Shown here: one piece after another, positions 58,837-64,000 of the stretch
Numbering within the stretch: position 1 is the stretch's first letter
Layout of the letters: the number at the start of each line of letters is the position of its first letter
From: Rhizobium sp. BK196
GTDB lineage: Bacteria > Pseudomonadota > Alphaproteobacteria > Rhizobiales > Rhizobiaceae
Assembly: GCF_014193255.1 (NCBI RefSeq)
Contig: NZ_JACHZB010000006.1
Location: 1-64,000, forward strand
Length of the DNA stretch: 64,000 nt
Reading direction: 5' to 3'
Position numbers and translations under genes: made by a program
Notes under the pieces: model-generated
What the model was told of the DNA's origin: nothing
What the model saw: only the letters and a program-made list of their open reading frames with translations
Databases searched by the model: none

Positions 58837-60042
58837 GTGAAAGTCCTCTTTATCCATATGATCGGCACCTTCGGCGGTGCGTCACGCAGCCTCACGGAGG
58901 CTGTTCGGGCATTCCCGTCGACTGTCGAGCCGCACTTCGTCACCCCCCGTGGCACCGTCATGCCGTTTTTCAGCAAGCTGGGAAAAGTTATCGCTGTTCG
59001 TGGCCTGAGCCAGTTCGACAATACTCAATATGGCTATTATCGGGGTGCGCGATGGATTGTCCTCTTGAGAGAAATTCTCAACATTCCCGCAACCGTTGCG
59101 GCAATCCGGAACGCTCATCGCCAATGGCCCGACATCGATTTGATTCACATCAACGAGTTCACCGGCATTTTCCCGATGTGGATTGCAAGACGACTGTATC
59201 AGGTACCGGTCGTGGTCCACGTCCGTTCTGTGGCGCGTAGTGATCGTTCCTGGCGCACCAGGTGGGTGAATTCGTTCTTGCGGCGAAATGCCAGTGCCAT
59301 CATTGCGATTGACGAAACGGTTCGTCAAAGCTTGCCCGCGGACTTGGACGTAGAGGTTATTCACAACGCTTTCACGCCGAAGCCGGTTGCGGATCCCGAT
59401 TCCGCTTTTCAAGCGGCTATATCCAAAATGCGAGCGGATTCACTAAAAGTTGGTTTTGTTGGCAACCTTTTGAAGGTGAAGGGTATCCTCGATTTGGTCG
59501 ACGCGGCGCGGATCATCAAAGAAAGCGGCATCGACGTCGAATACATCGTAATCGGCGATGACGCTCGTTCCTCAAGAACATTGCGTGCAAGGATCCTTAG
59601 CGTTCTTGGGATCAACCAAAATATCCGGGCAGAAGTGGAGCAGCGGCTGCATAGTTACGATTTGACCAAGGATTTTCATATGGTCGGGTTCATGTCGGAT
59701 ATCGCCCAAGCCTATCGGTCCATTGATGTTTTGTGTTTTCCATCGCATTATAACGCTCCGGGTCGTCCGGTATTCGAGGCCGCATTCTCCGCCATTCCGA
59801 GCATTGTTGCAGTGACGAATCCGACCAAGGACACTCTGGTCGACGGGAAGACGGGGTTGGCTGTTCCGCCACATGATCCCAAGAGGCTTGCCGCTGCGAT
59901 TTCCACTCTCGCTAATGATCGTGACAGGTCGAGAAAAATGGGTTTGGCGGCCCTTGAACTCGCGAAGAGTAATTTCAGCGTGGATCAAAATGCGTTGAAG
60001 TTATATGCGGTATTCCGTCGATGCCTAGGATTGTCTGAATAG
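58837..60042 (+). CDS. GT4-family glycosyltransferase
   Basis: A 401-residue GT-B enzyme beginning MKVLFIHMIGTFGGASRSLT (GTG start). Donor-side motifs: LKVGFVGNLLKVKGILDLVD, then DVLCFPSHYNAPGRPVFEAA with the family's E-x7-E-like acidic pair and NPTKDTLVDGKTGLAVPPHD. It adds one sugar of the repeat unit on the cytoplasmic face. Acceptor and donor are unknown; as it directly precedes fnlA, it might use FucNAc or the 3-acetamido sugar. The inserted stretch around residues 245-275 (SRTLRARILSVLGINQNIRA) is typical of GT4 variants with a helical insert. Confidence 0.85.
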   Translation: MKVLFIHMIGTFGGASRSLTEAVRAFPSTVEPHFVTPRGTVMPFFSKLGKVIAVRGLSQFDNTQYGYYRGARWIVLLREILNIPATVAAIRNAHRQWPDIDLIHINEFTGIFPMWIARRLYQVPVVVHVRSVARSDRSWRTRWVNSFLRRNASAIIAIDETVRQSLPADLDVEVIHNAFTPKPVADPDSAFQAAISKMRADSLKVGFVGNLLKVKGILDLVDAARIIKESGIDVEYIVIGDDARSSRTLRARILSVLGINQNIRAEVEQRLHSYDLTKDFHMVGFMSDIAQAYRSIDVLCFPSHYNAPGRPVFEAAFSAIPSIVAVTNPTKDTLVDGKTGLAVPPHDPKRLAAAISTLANDRDRSRKMGLAALELAKSNFSVDQNALKLYAVFRRCLGLSE

Positions 60043-60055
60043 AGAAGTGGAAGAG

Positions 60056-61087
60056 ATGTTTACAGACGCTTGTCTCCTGATCACCGGTGGCACCGGTTCG
60101 TTTGGCCATGCAGTGATGCGCCGTTTCCTGGACAGCGAAATACGTGAGATCCGCATATTCAGCCGTGATGAGAAAAAGCAGGATGACGTTCGCAAGGCGT
60201 TCAATAATGACAAGCTTAAGTTCTACATCGGCGATGTGCGGGATTATTCAAGCGTTCTGAATGCTACGCGCGGCGTCGATTACATCTTTCACGCTGCAGC
60301 GCTGAAGCAGGTTCCGTCATGTGAGTTTCATCCGCTTGAGGCGGTCAAGACGAACGTCCTTGGCACCGAAAATGTGCTTGAGGCTGCTATCACCAACGGC
60401 GTCAAGCGCGTTGTCTGCCTGAGCACGGACAAGGCGGTCTATCCGATTAACGCCATGGGAATTTCCAAGGCGTTGATGGAAAAGGTCATGGTTGCCAAGT
60501 CGAGAAATCTCAACAACGGCACCGTCATCTGCGGCACTCGCTATGGCAACGTGATGGCTTCGCGCGGATCGGTTATTCCGCTTTTTGTCGAGCAGATCCT
60601 GGCAGGAAAGGCGCTAACGATCACGAACCCTGCGATGACGCGGTTTATGATGACGCTCGATGAGGCCATCGATCTTGTTCTCTATGCATTTGAGCGTGGC
60701 TGCAACGGTGATATCTTCGTCCAAAAAGCGCCGGCAGCCACGATTGAGGTACTTGCGGAAGCTATCAAGGCGATCATGAATTTACAGTCCCATCCCGTTC
60801 ATGTCATGGGAACCCGCCACGGCGAGAAACTTTATGAAACGCTTCTAAGCGCTGAAGAAATGGCCTCGGCGGAGGATCTTGGTGATTATTTTCGTGTCCT
60901 CCCCGACCTTCGGGATTTGAATTACACCAAGTATGTCGAAGAGGGGGAGGCGAAGATTTCCGAAAGCCAGGATTACAATTCGCACACGACGACACGGTTG
61001 GATGTGGACGGCATGATCAAGCTCTTGCATAAGCTCAGCTTCGTCGAACAGATGCGGGCAGGCAAACCGGTAAAGTTTGATGTATGA
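60056..61087 (+). CDS. fnlA: UDP-GlcNAc 4,6-dehydratase/5-epimerase (FnlA/WbjB/CapE)
   Basis: A 343-residue extended SDR enzyme nearly identical in layout to FnlA: LLITGGTGSFGHAVMRRFLD, IRIFSRDEKKQDDVRKAFNN, LKFYIGDVRDYSSVLNATRG, HAAALKQVPSCEFHPLEAVK, STDKAVYPINAMGISKALME and TRYGNVMASRGSVIPLFVEQ. It is the first step from UDP-GlcNAc to UDP-L-FucNAc. ATG 60056 is chosen over the GTG at 60047 because MFTDACLLITGG matches the family start. Its end overlaps fnlB by four bases. Confidence 0.95.
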   Translation: MFTDACLLITGGTGSFGHAVMRRFLDSEIREIRIFSRDEKKQDDVRKAFNNDKLKFYIGDVRDYSSVLNATRGVDYIFHAAALKQVPSCEFHPLEAVKTNVLGTENVLEAAITNGVKRVVCLSTDKAVYPINAMGISKALMEKVMVAKSRNLNNGTVICGTRYGNVMASRGSVIPLFVEQILAGKALTITNPAMTRFMMTLDEAIDLVLYAFERGCNGDIFVQKAPAATIEVLAEAIKAIMNLQSHPVHVMGTRHGEKLYETLLSAEEMASAEDLGDYFRVLPDLRDLNYTKYVEEGEAKISESQDYNSHTTTRLDVDGMIKLLHKLSFVEQMRAGKPVKFDV

Positions 61088-62193
61088 GTAAGACAGTTGC
61101 CATTACAGGTGCAAACGGCTTTATCGGCGCAAATCTGGCCGTGCGGCTTCGAGAGCGGGGCTTTGACGTCAGAGAGATTGGTCGAGATTTTGATGTTGCC
61201 AAAATGGCAAGCCTGCTCGATGGGACGTCCATGGTTTTTCACTGCGCCGGGGTCAACCGGCCGGTATATGACGCTGAATTCGAGAGCGGCAATGTCGGCA
61301 TGACAGAGCGTCTGTGCCACGCGCTCGAGTCCCTCGAAAGCGCAATCCCGGTCATCTACACCTCTTCGATTCAGGCGCTAATGGACAACCCTTATGGACG
61401 AAGCAAACGCGAGGCAGAAGAGGTCATTCGTGCTTATGCCAATAACTCGGGTGGGAGATACGCCATCTATCGTCTGCCGAACGTCTTTGGCAAATGGAGT
61501 CGGCCTGCCTACAACTCTGTAGTGGCGACCTTCTGTTACAATATTATGAATGGTGAGCCGATTGCGATCCACGATCCCGAAGCAGTCATCCACTTAGTCT
61601 ATATCGATGATTTGGTCGCACACTTCATCGATCACTTGGATAACGGTCTTTCGACAAGCGGATATCTGACTGTTGATCCAGTGTATTCGACAACCGTTGG
61701 CGAATTGGCAGAACAGCTGGAAGCGTTCAGGACCAGTCGACAGACATTGACTCCCGGCGGGGTCGGCAACGGGCTGCAGAGAGCTCTTTATGCTACCTTC
61801 CTTTCATTCATGAAGCCGGAGCATTTCGCATACGATCTCGTCACTCACCGCGATCCGAGGGGCGAGTTTGCCGAAATGCTTCGGACGGAAAATGCCGGCC
61901 AGTTCTCATTCTTCACGGCTCATCCGGGTGTGACGCGCGGCGGACATTACCATCACACAAAGAACGAGAAATTTCTTGTTGTTCAAGGTGAGGCGCAATT
62001 CCGGTTCCGCCACGTCTTAAGCAACGAGACCGCCGAGCTTTTCACTGACGGAAGTACGCCTCGGGTTGTTGAAACTGTCCCGGGCTGGGCACATGACATT
62101 ACGAATGTCGGCAAGGACACGATGATCGTCCTGTTGTGGGCGAACGAAACCTTTGATCCGCAAAAGCCAGATACAATCGTCAAGCAGGTCTGA
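61084..62193 (+). CDS. fnlB: Nucleotide-sugar 3-epimerase/4-reductase (FnlB/WbjC/CapF)
   Basis: A 369-residue two-domain enzyme. The N-terminal SDR (VAITGANGFIGANLAVRLRE, VFHCAGVNRP, NPYGRSKREAEEVI) reduces C4. The C-terminal cupin (about residues 250-365, GVTRGGHYHHTKNEKFLVVQ and PGWAHDITNVG) epimerises C3 and carries zinc-type His ligands. This is the second step to UDP-N-acetyl-L-pneumosamine/fucosamine intermediates. ATGA overlap with fnlA. Confidence 0.93.
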   Translation: MSKTVAITGANGFIGANLAVRLRERGFDVREIGRDFDVAKMASLLDGTSMVFHCAGVNRPVYDAEFESGNVGMTERLCHALESLESAIPVIYTSSIQALMDNPYGRSKREAEEVIRAYANNSGGRYAIYRLPNVFGKWSRPAYNSVVATFCYNIMNGEPIAIHDPEAVIHLVYIDDLVAHFIDHLDNGLSTSGYLTVDPVYSTTVGELAEQLEAFRTSRQTLTPGGVGNGLQRALYATFLSFMKPEHFAYDLVTHRDPRGEFAEMLRTENAGQFSFFTAHPGVTRGGHYHHTKNEKFLVVQGEAQFRFRHVLSNETAELFTDGSTPRVVETVPGWAHDITNVGKDTMIVLLWANETFDPQKPDTIVKQV

Positions 62194-62194
62194 G

Positions 62195-63334
62195 ATGCCC
62201 GTGAAGAAATTGAGAATCGTTACGGTTGTAGGGACGCGACCCGAAATCATCCGGTTGTCGCGCGTCATCGCCAAGTTGGACGAGTACTGTGATCATGTAC
62301 TCGTGCATACTGGGCAGAACTACGACTACGAACTCAACGAGATATTCTTTAACGATCTTGGGGTTCGCAAGCCGGACCATTTCCTTAACGCCGCCGGAAA
62401 GAATGCGGCCGAGACCATCGGAAAGATCATCGCTGCCTGCGATGATGTGCTGGACCTTGTCCAGCCCGAAGCTCTGTTGGTTTTAGGGGATACCAATAGT
62501 TGTCTGTCGGTGATTGCTGCAAAAAGGCGAAAGATCCCGATTTTCCATATGGAGGCCGGGAATCGATGCTTCGATCAGCGCGTACCCGAGGAGATCAACC
62601 GCAAGATTGTCGATCATACCGCCGATATCAATCTGACCTATTCAACTATCGCGCGCGAATACCTGCTGCGCGAGGGCCTGCTGCCCGACCGTGTGATAAA
62701 GACGGGGAGCCCGATGTATGAAGTTCTCAATCATTACATGCCTTCAATTGAAAAATCTGATGTCTTGAGCCGGTTTGGATTGGAGCCGCGGGGATATTTT
62801 GTGGTGAGCTCTCACAGAGAGGAAAATATTGAGCCCGAAGTCAGTTTTAAAAAACTGGTTGAGGTGTTGAATGCAGTCGCGGAACGCTATGCCATACCGT
62901 TGATCGTCTCCGCCCATCCACGAACGCGAAAGCGCATCGACGCGGCCGGACTCCCGTTTCACCCTCTGATCAATATATCAAAGCCACTCGGCTTTTTTGA
63001 CTACGTCAACCTTCAGCAGAATGCGCGCGTCGTATTGTCTGATAGCGGCACGATCAGTGAAGAGGCATCAATTCTCAATTTTCCTGCGTTGAATATTCGC
63101 GAGGCGCATGAGCGGCCTGAAGGAATGGAGGAGACCGCCGTAGTTATGACGGGGCTGTCGCAAAATCGAATTCTGCAGGCGCTCGATGTGGTTGAAGCAC
63201 AGCACTCGTCGACAGGTCGGTCGTTTAGACTTGTGTCTGACTACAGCATGCCAAATGTCGCCGACAAGGTTGTCAGGATCATTTATAGCTATACGGATTA
63301 CGTGAATCGCGTCGTCTGGCGTACGGCTGAGTAG
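62195..63334 (+). CDS. fnlC: UDP-N-acetyl sugar 2-epimerase (FnlC/WbjD/CapG)
   Basis: A 379-residue non-hydrolysing 2-epimerase: LRIVTVVGTRPEIIRLSRVI, VHTGQNYDYELNEIFFNDLG, VLGDTNSCLSVIAAKRRKIP, HMEAGNRCFDQRVPEEINRK, VSSHREENIE and DSGTISEEASILNFPALNIR. It gives the final UDP-L-FucNAc. The ATG at 62195 begins one base after the fnlB stop; the longer frame inside fnlB is unsupported. Confidence 0.95.
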   Translation: MPVKKLRIVTVVGTRPEIIRLSRVIAKLDEYCDHVLVHTGQNYDYELNEIFFNDLGVRKPDHFLNAAGKNAAETIGKIIAACDDVLDLVQPEALLVLGDTNSCLSVIAAKRRKIPIFHMEAGNRCFDQRVPEEINRKIVDHTADINLTYSTIAREYLLREGLLPDRVIKTGSPMYEVLNHYMPSIEKSDVLSRFGLEPRGYFVVSSHREENIEPEVSFKKLVEVLNAVAERYAIPLIVSAHPRTRKRIDAAGLPFHPLINISKPLGFFDYVNLQQNARVVLSDSGTISEEASILNFPALNIREAHERPEGMEETAVVMTGLSQNRILQALDVVEAQHSSTGRSFRLVSDYSMPNVADKVVRIIYSYTDYVNRVVWRTAE

Positions 63335-63345
63335 CCGGGACCGCT

Positions 63346-64000
63346 GTGAAGATCCTCGTCGTCACACAGTATTTCTGGCCGGAAGGGTTTAGGATCAACG
63401 ATCTTGTGACTGGCCTCGTTGATCGCGGGCATGAGGTCACGGTGCTGACTGGAAAGCCCAATTATCCCTCCGGCAAAACCTTTCCAGAATATCTGCAGGA
63501 TCCTTCCGCATTCGCCAGCTATAACGGGATTCCGGTTGTCAGGGTGCCTATGTTAGCAAGGGGCGCGAGGGCGATCACTTTGTTATTGAATTATGCAAGC
63601 TTCGCGCTTTGTGGCTCGCTTTTGGGCGCGTTCAAGCTGCGGGGGAGGAAGTTTGAGGCAATATTCGTCTTCGAACCCTCGCCTATTTCTGTTGGCTTTC
63701 CCGCAATAGTTCTGCGGTGGTTGAAAAAAGCACCAGTTGCTTTTTGGGTATTGGATTTGTGGCCCGAGAGCCTGGAGGCGACCGGCATCGTTCGCTCTAA
63801 ATTCATTCTGAAGCAAGTCGGGAAGATCGTCAAATTCATCTATGACCGTTGCGATTTGATACTTGCACAATCACGTAGCTTCATCCCCGAAATCTCGCGC
63901 TTCGGTCAATTGCCAGACAAAATAACCTATTTTCCAAGCTGGGCCGATAAAGTTGACCGCAATATTGAGGAGGAGCCAGCTTCCGAAATTCCTGCGGATA
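63346..64000 (+). CDS. wbuB: Glycosyltransferase, WbuB-like (runs off right edge)
   Basis: From a GTG at 63346, 218 codons stay open to the window end: VKILVVTQYFWPEGFRINDL, TVLTGKPNYPSGKTFPEYL, RVPMLARGARAITLLLNYAS and PVAFWVLDLWPESLEATGI. This is the N-terminal half of GT4-family WbuB-type L-FucNAc transferases that usually accompany fnlABC. It starts 12 bases after fnlC. The donor-binding half lies outside the window. Confidence 0.88.
   Translation, partial: MKILVVTQYFWPEGFRINDLVTGLVDRGHEVTVLTGKPNYPSGKTFPEYLQDPSAFASYNGIPVVRVPMLARGARAITLLLNYASFALCGSLLGAFKLRGRKFEAIFVFEPSPISVGFPAIVLRWLKKAPVAFWVLDLWPESLEATGIVRSKFILKQVGKIVKFIYDRCDLILAQSRSFIPEISRFGQLPDKITYFPSWADKVDRNIEEEPASEIPAD

Noticed and set aside
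1..64000. tRNA, rRNA, CRISPR arrays, prophage, restriction-modification or retron systems
   Set aside because: Nothing in the gaps shows regular spaced repeats, cloverleaf-like sequence or hallmark genes for these.

Overview
The window comes from an alphaproteobacterium of the Rhizobium/Agrobacterium group (Hyphomicrobiales). This is inferred from GC-rich codon use, an HmrR-type copper regulator, a Ti-plasmid-type TraA relaxase, DUF992, a sigma-EcfG-type promoter (GGAAC-N16-CGTT) and IS remnants typical of rhizobia. No rRNA, tRNA, CRISPR array or prophage was found.

Layout. 1-1.5 kb is an accessory scar: the 5' end of an IS110-type transposase, then two inward-facing 3' remnants of IS3-type elements. 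Between them lies a low-GC scrap carrying the last 40 codons of a probable polymorphic toxin and a complete probable immunity gene. 1.5-13.3 kb is a minus-strand block: Bax-inhibitor-1 protein, anti-sigma/ECF sigma pair, periplasmic bicupin oxalate decarboxylase, RND efflux pump with its adaptor, EmrAB-type pump, and a NirC-like formate/nitrite channel. 13.3-20 kb holds a possible small RNA, a secreted DUF992 protein, an isolated full-length TraA relaxase-helicase, a LysR regulator, a small XRE regulator and a small hypothetical protein. 20-34.8 kb is envelope and stress housekeeping: hmrR with a copper P-type ATPase whose promoter carries a perfect 21-bp HmrR operator, treY, pbpC with a giant alpha-2-macroglobulin, exported MsrA, and a receiver-only response regulator behind a general-stress promoter.

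35-64 kb is a surface-glycan (O-antigen or capsule type) cluster of 24 genes, arranged as three transcription blocks and running off the right edge. It encodes: (1) a nonulosonate route resembling GDP-linked legionaminic acid synthesis (PtmE-like, LegB, LegC, LegH, LegG, LegI, LegF); (2) a Gfo/Idh dehydrogenase, hexapeptide acetyltransferase and DegT aminotransferase cassette like WbpB/WbpD/WbpE for a 3-acetamido sugar; (3) FnlA-FnlB-FnlC for UDP-N-acetyl-L-fucosamine with a WbuB-like transferase at the edge; (4) two complete but diverged amidotransferase trios (WbpG/PseA-like synthetase, HisH-like glutaminase, HisF-like subunit), which probably install acetamidino groups on two different sugars; and (5) flippase (Wzx), polymerase (Wzy-like), an OafA/SGNH O-acyltransferase and glycosyltransferases. 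The two HisF-like proteins each lack a different catalytic Asp of true HisF, which supports ammonia delivery rather than histidine synthesis.

The most unusual items are the paired amidotransferase trios, the toxin tail/immunity scrap between IS ends, the isolated TraA, a predicted leaderless ECF promoter, and a strong minus-strand terminator with no gene in front of it.
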